In this document: positions 34,462 to 43,776 of the stretch, piece after piece
Layout: each line of letters begins with the position of its first letter
How positions within the stretch are numbered: the first letter of the stretch is position 1
DNA from: Empedobacter stercoris
Lineage (GTDB): Bacteria > Bacteroidota > Bacteroidia > Flavobacteriales > Weeksellaceae
Assembly: GCF_025244765.1 (NCBI RefSeq)
Contig: NZ_CP104209.1
Location: 2,548,501 to 2,612,500 of the forward strand
Length of the DNA: 64,000 nt
Direction of reading: 5' to 3'
Notes under the pieces: generated by a model
What the model was told of the DNA's origin: nothing
Seen by the model: only the letters and a program-made list of their open reading frames with translations
The model's database searches: none
Program-made: the position numbers and the translations under genes

Positions 34462-35539
34462 AGTTTTGATAAGTGGCGGAGGAACAGGTGGACATATATA
34501 TCCAGCTATAGCAATCGCAGATGAAATAAAACGTCGTTTGCCAGATGCTCAAATTCTGTTTGTAGGAGCAGAAGGAAGAATGGAAATGGAAAAAGTACCA
34601 AAAGTTGGTTATGCTATAAAAGGCTTACCAATTTCTGGATTTGATAGAAGTAATATGAAAGCGAATTTAAAATTTCCTTTCAAATTGATAAAAAGTTTAA
34701 GTCTTGCAAAGAAAATCTATACTGATTTTCAACCAGACTTAGCTATTGGTACAGGAGGTTATGCAAGTGGACCAATGTTGTGGATAGCGGGAAGCAAAAA
34801 TGTTCCGATTTTATTACAAGAACAAAATTCGTTTCCGGGTGTTACCAACAAAATTTTGAAAAATAAAGCAAAGGCTATTTGTACAGCTTACGAAGGAATT
34901 TCACAATTTCCACAAGAAAAAGTGCATTACACAGGAAATCCAATTCGTGCCGAAATTTTTCAAAACTTACCATCCAAATCAGAAGCAATTTCTGTTTTTG
35001 GATTAGATCCAGAAAAACCAACTATTTTATCTGTTGGAGGTTCGCAAGGATCAAGAGCAATGAATAATGCATGGTTAGAAAACCTTGAGGAATTTGTTGC
35101 AAGTGGTGTTCAGTTAATTTGGCAAACAGGAAAGTTAGATTATCAAAAAATCAAAAACTTGGTTGGAGATAAATATCCAACCATTCATGTAACCGAATTT
35201 ATTTACAACATGAAAGATGCGTATGCAGCTTCGGATATGATTGTTTCTCGTGCAGGAGCTATGGCAATTTCGGAATTGTGTATAGTTGGTAAAGCAACAA
35301 TTTTGCTTCCTTTACCAACAGCGGCAGAAGATCATCAAACTAAAAATGCGCAAGCGTTGGTTGAGAGAGAGGCTGCGATTATGGTAAAAGATGCAGATGC
35401 AAAACAAAATTTAGTCAAAGAGGTAATTGCTTTGGCAAACAATGAAAAATTAAAAAATAAATTATCTCAAAACATCAAGCAATTAGGGAAACCGAATGCG
35501 ACAAAAGAGATTGTAGATATATTATTGAATTTATTATAA
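34433..35539 (+). CDS. murG: UDP-GlcNAc transferase MurG
   Basis: Converts lipid I to lipid II at the inner face of the membrane. 368 residues; lipid-binding GGGTGGHIYPAIAIA (15-29), GTGGYASGP (about 103), SVGGSQGSRAMN (about 201), and the UDP-GlcNAc site SRAGAMAISEL (about 267) with LPTAAEDHQ (about 289). The start is a GTG at 34433 inside the end of ftsW; no ATG lies before the glycine motif, so this start is well supported. Confidence 0.95.
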   Translation: MKNTSKTSPKVLISGGGTGGHIYPAIAIADEIKRRLPDAQILFVGAEGRMEMEKVPKVGYAIKGLPISGFDRSNMKANLKFPFKLIKSLSLAKKIYTDFQPDLAIGTGGYASGPMLWIAGSKNVPILLQEQNSFPGVTNKILKNKAKAICTAYEGISQFPQEKVHYTGNPIRAEIFQNLPSKSEAISVFGLDPEKPTILSVGGSQGSRAMNNAWLENLEEFVASGVQLIWQTGKLDYQKIKNLVGDKYPTIHVTEFIYNMKDAYAASDMIVSRAGAMAISELCIVGKATILLPLPTAAEDHQTKNAQALVEREAAIMVKDADAKQNLVKEVIALANNEKLKNKLSQNIKQLGKPNATKEIVDILLNLL

Positions 35540-36879
35540 TGAATATTTTAGATAAAACATATTATTATTTCATCGGTGCAGGAGGAATCGGAATGAGTGC
35601 GTTGGAACGTTTCTTCAAATCAATCGGAAAAGAAGTTGCAGGTTATGACAAAACACAAACCGAACTGACAACTGAATTGATTACTGAAGGAATTGATATT
35701 CATTTCGAAGATAATATCGAGTTAATTCCGGCAGGAATTAAACCAGAAAATACATTGGTGATTTATACACCAGCAGTACCAAAAGATCATTCTGAACTAA
35801 ATTATTTTTTAGTGAATGATTTTAAAGTCATGAAACGTTCTGAAGTGTTAGGTGAAATTACCAAACATACCTACAATATTGGCGTTGCGGGAACGCACGG
35901 GAAAACAACAACTTCGTCTATTTTAGGGCATATCCTAAAAGTAGCAGATGTAGAAAGTACAGCATTTTTAGGTGGTATTGCAGAAAATTACGATTCAAAT
36001 ATCATTCTAAATGGCTCTAAATATACGGTTGCTGAAGCCGATGAATTTGACCGTTCTTTTTTACGCCTTTCTCCGAAATTAGCCATTATTACAAGTGATG
36101 ATCCTGATCATTTGGATATTTATGGAGAGCGTGAAGAAGTAAAAAAATCATTTCAAGAATTTGCAGCAATTGTAGAAGAAAAACTATTTGTTCGCAAAGG
36201 TTTAAATTTTGAAAATGCTTTTACTTACGGAGTTGAAGAAGATGCTGATTATAATGCGCATAATGTAAGAATTATTGACGGGCATTATGTTTTTGATGTA
36301 ACGACTCCTCATGGAGAAATGCAAAACATCGGAATTTTATTGCCAGGTCATCATAATATGGAAAATGCTCTTGCAGCATTAGCTGTAGCAGAATATTTAG
36401 GGATTTCTCTTGATAAAATAAAAGAAGCTTTAGCAAGCTTTGTGGGAGTGAAAAGACGCTTTAATCGTTTCGAAGCAAATGGAAAAATTTATATCGACGA
36501 TTATGCACATCATCCAACAGAATTGAATGCTGCAATTCGTTCAGTTCGTGAATTATATCCGGGTAAAAAAGTGTTAGGAGTATTTCAACCTCATTTATTT
36601 ACACGAACACGTGATTTTGCTGATGAGTTTGGAGCAAGTTTAAGCCAATTAGATAGCCTTATTTTATTAGATATTTATCCGGCAAGAGAGCTTCCAATCG
36701 AAGGTGTATCATCAAATTGGTTGTTAGAAAAGGTAGAATTACAAGAAAAAATAGTATCTTCATTAGAAGATAGTTTAGCGAACATCAAAAAACGAGATTT
36801 TGATGTGTTATTAACTGTAGGAGCAGGAAATATTGATACAATTGTTAAACCAATAAAAGAATGGTTAAGTGAAGCATAA
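35539..36879 (+). CDS. murC: UDP-MurNAc L-alanine ligase MurC
   Basis: It starts the stem peptide by adding L-Ala to UDP-MurNAc. 446 residues: GAGGIGMSALERFF (13-26), ATP motif VAGTHGKTTTSSIL (about 115-128), DEFDRSFL (about 168), and the C-terminal DDYAHHPTE (about 321). One-base overlap (TAATG) with murG suggests translational coupling. Confidence 0.96.
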   Translation: MNILDKTYYYFIGAGGIGMSALERFFKSIGKEVAGYDKTQTELTTELITEGIDIHFEDNIELIPAGIKPENTLVIYTPAVPKDHSELNYFLVNDFKVMKRSEVLGEITKHTYNIGVAGTHGKTTTSSILGHILKVADVESTAFLGGIAENYDSNIILNGSKYTVAEADEFDRSFLRLSPKLAIITSDDPDHLDIYGEREEVKKSFQEFAAIVEEKLFVRKGLNFENAFTYGVEEDADYNAHNVRIIDGHYVFDVTTPHGEMQNIGILLPGHHNMENALAALAVAEYLGISLDKIKEALASFVGVKRRFNRFEANGKIYIDDYAHHPTELNAAIRSVRELYPGKKVLGVFQPHLFTRTRDFADEFGASLSQLDSLILLDIYPARELPIEGVSSNWLLEKVELQEKIVSSLEDSLANIKKRDFDVLLTVGAGNIDTIVKPIKEWLSEA

Positions 36880-37612
36880 ATTGAAAATCATACAAGTGAT
36901 TTTTGGAGTTATCTTGCTAATCGGTTTGATTAGTTTTACGGTAATTAAGAATGCTTCGCGTACTGTGGAAAAAATTGATGTGGCATTTGTTCAGCCCGTT
37001 GAAAATTATTTTATCAATGACGAATCGATAAAAGATATAATCAACAAAGATGGAAAAGACATTATGAAACAAACCTTGAGAGAGGTAAATGTAAAAGATA
37101 TCGAACAAAAAATAAATAAGAGTCCCTTTGTAGATTCTGTACAAGTGAGTAAAAACATTAATGGACATTTACGACTTGATATAAAAGCAAATACAGCAGT
37201 TGCTCGAGTGAAAACGCTGACAAATGAGTTTTATTTGACAACCAAAGGCGAAAAAATGCCTTTATCTAAATTAAGTTCAGCGGATGTAATTTTGGTTTCT
37301 GGTGATGTAAAACCGAATGAGTATGAGGATTTGAGTAAATTTGTTCAAGCTTTGAAAGCAGATGAATTATTAAAAAATCACATCATAGCCATTCAGAAAG
37401 TAGGACAACGTTCATTTAATTTAATTGTAAATAGTGGAAACTATTATATAGAATTAGGTACTTTAAATAATTTTGAACAAAAGTTACATAATCTGAAATT
37501 GTACTATTATCAATACATCGATTTTATAGGAACAGAAGATTATGAAAAATTGAGCTTGAAATTTGTAAACCAAGTTGTAGCAACCAAACGAATAAAAAAT
37601 GGAGAACAATAG
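36869..37612 (+). CDS. ftsQ: Cell division protein FtsQ/DivIB-like
   Basis: 247-residue bitopic protein: short cytoplasmic tail, one membrane segment (about 5-24) and a periplasmic part with a POTRA-like domain (VEKIDVAF... through INKSPFVDSVQVSKNINGHLRLDI, about 32-110). GTG start at 36869, overlapping the murC end by 11 bases. Assignment rests on topology, the POTRA-like pattern and position between murC and ftsA. Confidence 0.88.
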   Translation: MKHKLKIIQVIFGVILLIGLISFTVIKNASRTVEKIDVAFVQPVENYFINDESIKDIINKDGKDIMKQTLREVNVKDIEQKINKSPFVDSVQVSKNINGHLRLDIKANTAVARVKTLTNEFYLTTKGEKMPLSKLSSADVILVSGDVKPNEYEDLSKFVQALKADELLKNHIIAIQKVGQRSFNLIVNSGNYYIELGTLNNFEQKLHNLKLYYYQYIDFIGTEDYEKLSLKFVNQVVATKRIKNGEQ

Positions 37613-39041
37613 TAAGATTGCAGTTGGCTTAGACATAGGAACTACAAAAATTGTAGCACTTGTCGGACGAAAAAATGAAAACGGAAAAATTGAAATTCTT
37701 GGACACGGACAAGCAAAAAGTTTGGGTGTACACAGAGGAGTCGTGAATAATATTACGCAAACTATCAATTCGATAAAAGAAGCAATTGATAAGGCAGAAA
37801 GGTCTTCAGGTGTCAAGATTACTGATGTAACCGTTGGTATTGCAGGACAACATATTCGTAGTTTACAACATAGCGATTACATTACACGTACCAATTCAGA
37901 AGATGTGATAGATGATAATGATTTAAAATTATTAACAAATCAGGTCTATAAATTGGTGATGTTACCAGGAGAAGAAATTATCCATGTTCTTCCGCAAGAA
38001 TTTAAGGTTGATAACGAAGGAGAAATTCGAGAACCAATCGGTATGTACGGAAGTCGTTTAGAAGCCAATTTCCATGTGGTTGTAGGACAAGTTTCTTCTA
38101 TCCGAAATATTGCACGTTGTGTAAAAGCCGCAGGTTTACGCTTGGCAAGTATCACTTTAGAGCCTATTGCATCTTCAAGTGCAGCACTTAGCGAAGAGGA
38201 AAAAGAAGCAGGTGTAGCATTGATTGACATAGGTGGTGGTACAACAGATATTGCAATTTTTAAAGATAGTATCATTCGTCACACATCGGTTATTCCATTC
38301 GGTGGAAATGTGATTACAGAAGACATTAAAGTTGGATGCTCTATTATCGGTAAACAAGCCGAAGCTTTAAAAGAAAAATTTGGCTCTGCTTGGCCAGGTG
38401 AAAATAAAGAAACAGAAATTGTCTCGATTCCTGGATTAAAAGGCCGCGAAGCAAAAGAAATATCATTAAAAAGATTGTCACAAATTATCCATGCACGCGT
38501 GCAGGAAATTTTAGAACAAGTTTATTTAGAATTGAAAAACTACGGTTGCGAAGATCAAAACAAAAAATTGATTGCAGGAATCGTTTTAACAGGTGGGGGG
38601 TCAAAATTAAAACACATTCGTCAATTAACAGAATATGTTACAGGTATGGATGTGAGAATTGGATACTCCAACGAGCATATTGTAGGTGCTAAAGCAGAAG
38701 AAATCAGCGGTCCTGAATATGCAACATCTGTTGGATTATTGATGAAAGGGTTAGAAGAGTTAGCGGCAAATTATCAGCACGAAATTTATGAAAAACCAGT
38801 AATTGATAACCTAAACAATCAAGAAGAACTAGAAATAGGTGGATATTCCTCACAATCAAAATCAACAAATGTTGCTACTGATGTTGAAAATGTAAAAATA
38901 CCAAAAAGGGAAGAAGTTGTTGATGAATTCTTGGATCAAGAAATTGGAGATAAGAAAGAAACTAAATCTAAACCAGAAAAGAAGAATTTCTTTTCGAAAT
39001 GGACGGATAAATTTATCCAAATGATTAACGAAACCGAATAA
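37599..39041 (+). CDS. ftsA: Cell division protein FtsA
   Basis: 480-residue actin-like ATPase that ties FtsZ to the membrane. Phosphate 1 motif GLDIGTTKIVALVG (8-21), SHS2 1C domain (about 85-165), phosphate 2 ALIDIGGGTTDIAIF (about 205-219), adenosine motif VLTGGGSKL (about 326-335). After a Glu/Lys-rich linker it ends in a helix (FFSKWTDKFIQMINE) of the kind that inserts in the membrane. Overlaps the ftsQ end by 14 bases. Confidence 0.95.
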   Translation: MENNSKIAVGLDIGTTKIVALVGRKNENGKIEILGHGQAKSLGVHRGVVNNITQTINSIKEAIDKAERSSGVKITDVTVGIAGQHIRSLQHSDYITRTNSEDVIDDNDLKLLTNQVYKLVMLPGEEIIHVLPQEFKVDNEGEIREPIGMYGSRLEANFHVVVGQVSSIRNIARCVKAAGLRLASITLEPIASSSAALSEEEKEAGVALIDIGGGTTDIAIFKDSIIRHTSVIPFGGNVITEDIKVGCSIIGKQAEALKEKFGSAWPGENKETEIVSIPGLKGREAKEISLKRLSQIIHARVQEILEQVYLELKNYGCEDQNKKLIAGIVLTGGGSKLKHIRQLTEYVTGMDVRIGYSNEHIVGAKAEEISGPEYATSVGLLMKGLEELAANYQHEIYEKPVIDNLNNQEELEIGGYSSQSKSTNVATDVENVKIPKREEVVDEFLDQEIGDKKETKSKPEKKNFFSKWTDKFIQMINETE

Positions 39042-39088
39042 TAAGAATAAATTAAGAATAAATTACGAACCAATTTAATAAGAAGAAT

Positions 39089-40918
39089 ATGAGTGATATG
39101 TTATCAGGAGATATTGTGTTCAATTTACCAAAGAGCCGATCTCAAGCTATCAAAGTAATCGGAGTAGGTGGTGGAGGTAGTAACGCCGTAAACTACATGT
39201 TTGAACAAGGAATCGCGGGAGTAGAGTTTGTGATCTGTAACACAGATTCTCAGGCTTTAGCTAACAGTCCAGTTCCAACAAGAATTCAATTAGGACAAGC
39301 AATAACTGAAGGTTTAGGTGCTGGTGCAAATCCTGAGGTAGGAGAGCAATCTGCTATCGAGAGTATGGATGATGTGAAAGCTGTCTTAGACGAAGGAACT
39401 AAAATGGTTTTTATTACTGCTGGAATGGGTGGTGGTACAGGAACCGGAGCAGCGCCAGTAATTGCTGGTATTGCAAAAGAAATGGATATCTTGACTGTAG
39501 GTATTGTAACAGCGCCATTCTTTTTCGAAGGAAGAATGAGGTTGGAACAAGCTGAAAAAGGTATCGAAAAATTAAGACAAAACGTAGATTCATTAATTGT
39601 AATCAATAATGATAAATTACGTGAGTTATACGGAAACTTAGGTTTTAAAAATGGTTTCTCTAAAGCTGATGAAGTTTTAACAACAGCGGCAAAAGGGATT
39701 GCAGAAGTTATTACACAACACTACGCAATGAACATCGATTTACGTGATGCACGTACAGTTCTTAAAAACTCTGGTACAGCAATCATGGGATCTGCACAAG
39801 GTTCTGGTGAAAACAAAGCAAAAGACGCAATTTCTTCTGCTTTAGACTCTCCATTGTTGAATAATAACAAAATTACAGGAGCACGAAATGTGTTGTTATT
39901 AATTTTATCTGGTAATAATGAAATTACAATGGACGAAATTGGAGTAATCAATGATTACATTCAACAAGAAGCAGGTAATAGCGCAAATATCATCATGGGT
40001 ATTGGCGAAGATTTAGATTTAGGCGATTCTATCTCTGTAACTGTTGTTGCAACTGGTTTTCCTACAGAAGATCAGGCATATACAGGAAAAGAAGAACAAA
40101 AAATTATTCACACTTTAGAGGAAGAACAACCGATCAATAAGACGTTATCTGTAGAACAACCTTTTGTAAATCGAGTAAAACCGATGACGTTAGACTTTGG
40201 TCGTTCTAATGCTTCTCAACAATCGCTACAACAAAATAAAAAGCCAGAAACGCCTCAAAACAACTATCGTAATGTAGATGTTAATCAAAGTTTTCAACAA
40301 CAAACTTATCACAATACTACAGCTGAATCTTTTGAAGAAAATAACTCTCCAAAACGATATGTTTTAGATGATGTTGAGGATGAGCCAGTACAAGAAAAAC
40401 GTTCTTACGACGACTTTGAACCACGTTTGAAATCTGATTTTAATCGTACGCAAGAGTCATCGAATAATGCAAATAATAATCAAACATATAATTCATATAC
40501 AAATCCTGTAGCTTCAGAACAATCTAATTATCCTCAAAATAATTATGCTGGGTACCAAGCTCCTCAAAATAATGGATATGGAAATGTAGAACTGATTCAA
40601 TCAAATGTATCGCAAACAGAACATGTTCAAGTTGCTGTAGATCCATTTAATCAACCAATCGAACAGTCTAATGACCCTGAATTGAATAGCATGATTGAAG
40701 AGAGAAGAAATCGTTTGAAACAATTTAATTTTAAATTCAACAACACGATGACAAATTCTCAAGTAGACGAATACGAAGCAATTCCTGCTTACAAGCGTCA
40801 GGGATTGAATTTATCTGATCGTAATGATAATCAATCTTCTGATTTTTCTGTAGGAACTAATCGTAACAACGAAACGCAAATTCGTCCAAACAATTTTCTA
40901 CACGATAACGTAGATTAA
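39089..40918 (+). CDS. ftsZ: Cell division GTPase FtsZ (long C-terminal linker)
   Basis: Tubulin-like GTPase forming the Z ring. GTP-binding GVGGGGSNAV (about 26-35) and GGGTGTGAAPV (about 111), TAPFFFEGRMR (about 144), T7 loop NIDLRDARTV (about 214). At 609 residues it is far longer than the ~390 of E. coli because of an Asn/Gln-rich disordered linker (about 365-560). A conserved-peptide-like EAIPAYKRQG (about 566) is followed by a further polar tail to the end. Long linkers are usual in Bacteroidota FtsZ. Last gene of the cluster. Confidence 0.96.
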   Translation: MSDMLSGDIVFNLPKSRSQAIKVIGVGGGGSNAVNYMFEQGIAGVEFVICNTDSQALANSPVPTRIQLGQAITEGLGAGANPEVGEQSAIESMDDVKAVLDEGTKMVFITAGMGGGTGTGAAPVIAGIAKEMDILTVGIVTAPFFFEGRMRLEQAEKGIEKLRQNVDSLIVINNDKLRELYGNLGFKNGFSKADEVLTTAAKGIAEVITQHYAMNIDLRDARTVLKNSGTAIMGSAQGSGENKAKDAISSALDSPLLNNNKITGARNVLLLILSGNNEITMDEIGVINDYIQQEAGNSANIIMGIGEDLDLGDSISVTVVATGFPTEDQAYTGKEEQKIIHTLEEEQPINKTLSVEQPFVNRVKPMTLDFGRSNASQQSLQQNKKPETPQNNYRNVDVNQSFQQQTYHNTTAESFEENNSPKRYVLDDVEDEPVQEKRSYDDFEPRLKSDFNRTQESSNNANNNQTYNSYTNPVASEQSNYPQNNYAGYQAPQNNGYGNVELIQSNVSQTEHVQVAVDPFNQPIEQSNDPELNSMIEERRNRLKQFNFKFNNTMTNSQVDEYEAIPAYKRQGLNLSDRNDNQSSDFSVGTNRNNETQIRPNNFLHDNVD

Positions 40919-40953
40919 TAAACGATCACTCGTAAAAAATATTCTTATTATAG

Positions 40954-40988
40954 AAAAGGTTCATTGCTTTTGCGATGAGCCTTTTTTT
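40954..40988 (+). terminator. Intrinsic terminator of the mraZ-ftsZ cluster
   Basis: AAAAGGTTCATTGC / GCGATGAGCCTTTT with two G-T pairs and a short T-rich loop, then four more T's. Confidence 0.85.
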
Positions 40989-41000
40989 GTCTTAAATTTG
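40970..41000 (+). promoter_or_regulatory. Promoter of the YqeY gene (TTG - 20 - TAAATTTG)
   Basis: TTG at 40970-40972 and TAAATTTG at 40993-41000 have the 20-base spacing typical of Bacteroidota promoters. The -33 box overlaps the ftsZ terminator. Leader about 15 bases. Confidence 0.6.
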
Positions 41001-41019
41001 TAGTCTAAAAGCAAAACAA

Positions 41020-41472
41020 ATGAATTTAGAAACTCAAATAATGGCACAGTTAAAAGAAGCGATGAAAGCTAAAAATACTGTTGCTTTAGAAGCTTTAAGA
41101 GCTGTAAAATCTGAATTATTATTAGCAAAAACATCAGGTGCTAACGGAGAATTATCAGAAGATCAAGAAATTGCTTTATTACAAAAATTAGTAAAACAAC
41201 GTAAAGAAGCTGCTGAACAATTCGAAGTAAATGGACGTGCAGAATTAGCTGAAAAAGAATTGGCACAAGCAGAAGTTATTCAACAATTTTTACCTGCTCA
41301 ATTATCAGACGAAGAATTAACAGCTGCAATTACAGAAATTGTTGCAGAGGTTGGCGCTACTTCTCCAAAAGATATGGGAAAAGTAATGGGAGCTGCTTCA
41401 TCTAAATTAGCTGGTAAAGCGGAAGGAAAATTAATTTCAGCTAAAGTAAAAGACATTTTAGCTAGTTTATAA
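41020..41472 (+). CDS. GatB/YqeY-domain protein
   Basis: 150 residues, entirely helical: LKEAMKAKNTVALEALRAVKSEL (about 8-30), EDQEIALLQKLVKQRKEAAEQF (about 48-69), LPAQLSDEEL (about 93) and DMGKVMGAASSKLAGKAEGKLIS (about 120-142). This is the YqeY fold also found as the tRNA-binding tail of GatB. As a stand-alone protein its role is not established. It follows ftsZ in many Flavobacteriia. Confidence 0.93.
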   Translation: MNLETQIMAQLKEAMKAKNTVALEALRAVKSELLLAKTSGANGELSEDQEIALLQKLVKQRKEAAEQFEVNGRAELAEKELAQAEVIQQFLPAQLSDEELTAAITEIVAEVGATSPKDMGKVMGAASSKLAGKAEGKLISAKVKDILASL

Positions 41473-41499
41473 TTGATTTTTAAAGATTTAAAAATTAAG

Positions 41500-41532
41500 A
41501 AAAGGTAAAGTATTATAAACTTTACCTTTTTT
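41500..41532 (+). terminator. Intrinsic terminator of the YqeY gene
   Basis: AAAAGGTAAAGT / ACTTTACCTTTT, loop of 7, followed by TT. Confidence 0.88.
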
Positions 41533-41761
41533 ATTTCTTTATTAGATAAATTTCTTCAAATTATACAAAACTATTATTTATTGATAATCAATAGTATATA
41601 CGATTTAAGTGAATAATTCCCAAAAAAATTAGGATTATAGGTTTATTTTAACATTAAATTAACAAATCGCTGTAAGCATCTAAATTCGCAAAGCACAAGA
41701 GATTTCAGAATTAAAAATCAATGGATTAGAATAATTCTAAATAAGAAGGTGTTTATACCCT

Positions 41762-41769
41762 TAAATTTG
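41762..41769 (+). promoter_or_regulatory. Candidate -7 box of the RlpA gene
   Basis: TAAATTTG, 26 bases upstream of the ATG. No TTG at the -33 position. Confidence 0.5.
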
Positions 41770-41795
41770 CAAAGTAAATCAGAAAAATCTAAAGG

Positions 41796-42317
41796 ATGAC
41801 GAAAAGCATTACAGCGTTTATAGCAATGTTAATGATTTTTCCAATAGCAAATGCTGATGGTAAAATTTTTAAGGAATCGGGTATTAATGAGGCAATTATT
41901 GTACCAGCTTCTGAGAAAAGATTTAGTAATGATGTTGATAATGATACCATCAAACAAGATACATTATCAATTGAAGATGAAAAGTTGGTTGGAGAACTTA
42001 TCGAGAGTAGTGCTCGAAAAATCTCGACAGGAGTTGTTTCTTGGTATGGAGACAAATTCCACGGACGCAAGACAGCTAGTGGTGAAAAGTATGACAAACA
42101 CGAACTTACAGCTGCCCATAAGTCTTTACCATTTGGTACGAAAGTAAAAGTTACGAATATCAGAAATGGTAAATCTGTGGTTGTAGAAATCAACGACAGA
42201 GGTCCATACGCTAAATCTAGAGTTTTAGACTTAAGTCAAGCTGCATTCAGCGAAATCGGTCACACCAATACAGGAGTGATGAAAGTTGAATATGAAATTA
42301 TCAAAAGCGAAGACTAA
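41796..42317 (+). CDS. rlpA: RlpA-family septal-ring protein (double-psi beta-barrel)
   Basis: 173 residues: signal peptide ending IANA, a 55-residue polar linker, then the double-psi beta-barrel (GVVSWYGDKFHGRKTASGEKYD about 85-106, LPFGTKVKVTN about 117, VEINDRGPYAKSRVLDLSQAAF about 136-157). Relatives are lytic transglycosylases acting on naked glycan at the septum; conserved Asp of NDRGP is present. No SPOR domain, unlike E. coli RlpA, so its recruitment must differ and its activity is not certain. Confidence 0.88.
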   Translation: MTKSITAFIAMLMIFPIANADGKIFKESGINEAIIVPASEKRFSNDVDNDTIKQDTLSIEDEKLVGELIESSARKISTGVVSWYGDKFHGRKTASGEKYDKHELTAAHKSLPFGTKVKVTNIRNGKSVVVEINDRGPYAKSRVLDLSQAAFSEIGHTNTGVMKVEYEIIKSED

Positions 42318-42344
42318 AAAAAGGCTAAGATGTTCAGAAAAAAT

Positions 42345-42378
42345 AAAAAGGTTTGAGAAATATTTCTCAAACCTTTTT
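42345..42378 (+). terminator. Intrinsic terminator of the RlpA gene
   Basis: AAAAAGGTTTGAGAAA / TTTCTCAAACCTTTTT with a 2-base loop: a 16-bp perfect stem. Confidence 0.92.
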
Positions 42379-42491
42379 TATTATGTTCATATGTAAAAAA
42401 ATGCTACTGAAGATTTTAACTTAAATATATATAAAATATACTTTTTTATACTTCTAATTTTAATAGCTTTACATCTTAATTTACTTTACGA

Positions 42492-43028
42492 TTGGATCAG
42501 GACATATCAACTTTTATACGAGATAAAAAATTAGAAGAAGCTTTTAAATTAATTGTGAAAGAATATCACCAGAAGGTTTATTGGCAGATACGTCGCATGG
42601 TTTTGATTCATGAAGATGCGGACGATGTGTCGCAGAATGTATTTATAAAGGTTTATCAAAACTTGGATTCTTTTAAAAATGAGTCAAAATTTTCGACATG
42701 GATTTTTAGAATTGCGTATAATGAAACCATAAATTTTATTCATAAAAATGCAAAAGAAAGAAATGTTTCGTACGATGATTATTCGATGAATGTCGCCAAT
42801 AATTTGTCTTCTGATGTATATTTTACAGGTGATGAAATTCAACAAAAGTTACAAGAAGCAATTGCAAGTTTGCCAGAAAAACAACGTACAGTTTTTTTGA
42901 TGAAATATTACGAAGAATTGAAGTATGAACAAATTTCTGAAATCTTAGGAACATCGGTAGGAGCACTCAAAGCATCCTATTACCATGCAGTGACAAAGAT
43001 TAAAGAATTTTTAGAACTTGAAGATTAA
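42492..43028 (+). CDS. ECF-type RNA polymerase sigma factor
   Basis: 178 residues. Sigma region 2 (about 15-85: YHQKVYWQIRRMVLIHEDADDVSQNVFIKVYQ, then FSTWIFRIAYN) and region 4 (about 120-175: LPEKQRTVFLMKYYEELKYEQISEILGTSVGALKASYYHAVTKI). No ATG is available at the N-terminus; translation probably begins at the TTG at 42492, since region 2 follows at the normal distance. The next gene, 33 bases on, encodes a single-pass membrane protein and is the likely anti-sigma partner. Confidence 0.92.
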   Translation: MDQDISTFIRDKKLEEAFKLIVKEYHQKVYWQIRRMVLIHEDADDVSQNVFIKVYQNLDSFKNESKFSTWIFRIAYNETINFIHKNAKERNVSYDDYSMNVANNLSSDVYFTGDEIQQKLQEAIASLPEKQRTVFLMKYYEELKYEQISEILGTSVGALKASYYHAVTKIKEFLELED

Positions 43029-43061
43029 ACCTTTTTTTAATTTTATTGTCTAAGTGGTGAT

Positions 43062-43466
43062 ATGAAGAATGATTTAAAAAATAATTTTAAAGTTCCTGAT
43101 CATTATTTCGATGATTTGCAGAATGAACTATATCTGAATTCTTTCAAACAAAAAGAAAATTTAACTGTACCGAATCAATATTTTAATGATTTGGAAGAGA
43201 ATATAATTGCTAAAACAATCAATAAAAAAGAAACAAAAGTTATCCATTTTACTAAGTGGTGGGCAGTTGCTTGTTTAATTTTTATTGCTTTAATTGCTCT
43301 TCCTTTTATGATTAATTCTTCTCAAAAATCACAAGAAGTTGTTGATACAAAAACGGAGATTCAGGTTTATGAAAAAATTTATGATTCGTATATAGTAAGT
43401 GATCAAAATAAAAAATCGTCCAATGAAACATTAGACGATTCTGATTTTGTTTTGTATAATTATTAA
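43062..43466 (+). CDS. Single-pass membrane protein, probable anti-sigma partner
   Basis: 134 residues. The cytoplasmic front has two copies of a short motif, F(K)VPDHYFDDLQNEL (about 9-22) and LTVPNQYFNDLEENI (about 34-48), then a membrane segment (about 66-87, WWAVACLIFIALIALPFMI) and an acidic periplasmic tail of about 45 residues. No zinc anti-sigma HxxxCxxC motif. Its place directly after an ECF sigma gene suggests it holds or tunes that factor; this is inference. Confidence 0.65.
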   Translation: MKNDLKNNFKVPDHYFDDLQNELYLNSFKQKENLTVPNQYFNDLEENIIAKTINKKETKVIHFTKWWAVACLIFIALIALPFMINSSQKSQEVVDTKTEIQVYEKIYDSYIVSDQNKKSSNETLDDSDFVLYNY

Positions 43467-43473
43467 GAAATTT

Positions 43474-43770
43474 TTAAATAATTTCTGCGCTCAAACCTCG
43501 GTTCAATAACTCTGTGCATCGAGGTTTTAAATCTTCTAATTCACCAGTCAATACTTCGCATTTACCTTTGTAATGAATTAAAATCGAACATTGTTCTGCT
43601 TGTTCTGGTGTATGTTCACAAACATCAATTAACGATTCGATTACCCAATCAAATGTATTCACATCATCATTGTAAACGATAATTTGATACTTGTGCGATT
43701 CTTGCTCCAATACATCAACAGCCGAATCTTTTTCCGTTTCCCATAGAGGTTGCGTTGCGTATTTTATCAT
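43474..43770 (-). CDS. clpS: ATP-dependent Clp protease adaptor ClpS
   Basis: 98 residues; delivers N-end-rule substrates to ClpA/ClpC. Core motifs YQIIVYNDDVNTFDWVI (about 28-44; NDDxNTF binding-pocket residues), CEHTPEQAEQC (about 50-61), GKCEVLTGELEDLKPRC (about 69-85, with the Met-like pocket side replaced by the usual Bacteroidota residues). Six bases after prmA; likely same operon. Confidence 0.94.
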   Translation of the reverse strand: MIKYATQPLWETEKDSAVDVLEQESHKYQIIVYNDDVNTFDWVIESLIDVCEHTPEQAEQCSILIHYKGKCEVLTGELEDLKPRCTELLNRGLSAEII

Positions 43771-43776
43771 ATCATT

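Larger units (their letters stand above)
41473..41795. other. Gap between YqeY and RlpA genes
   Basis: Holds the YqeY terminator (41500-41532) and then about 230 bases of AT-rich leader and promoter DNA. TAAATTTG at 41762-41769 is a good -7 box for the RlpA gene, with the ATG 27 bases on. A similar TAAATTCGCAAAG lies near 41691. No gene seen. Confidence 0.6.

Noticed and set aside
25516-40918. Missing murF and ddl as a sign of deletion in the cell-wall cluster
   Set aside because: Their absence from this cluster is normal for Bacteroidota; gene spacing shows no scar.
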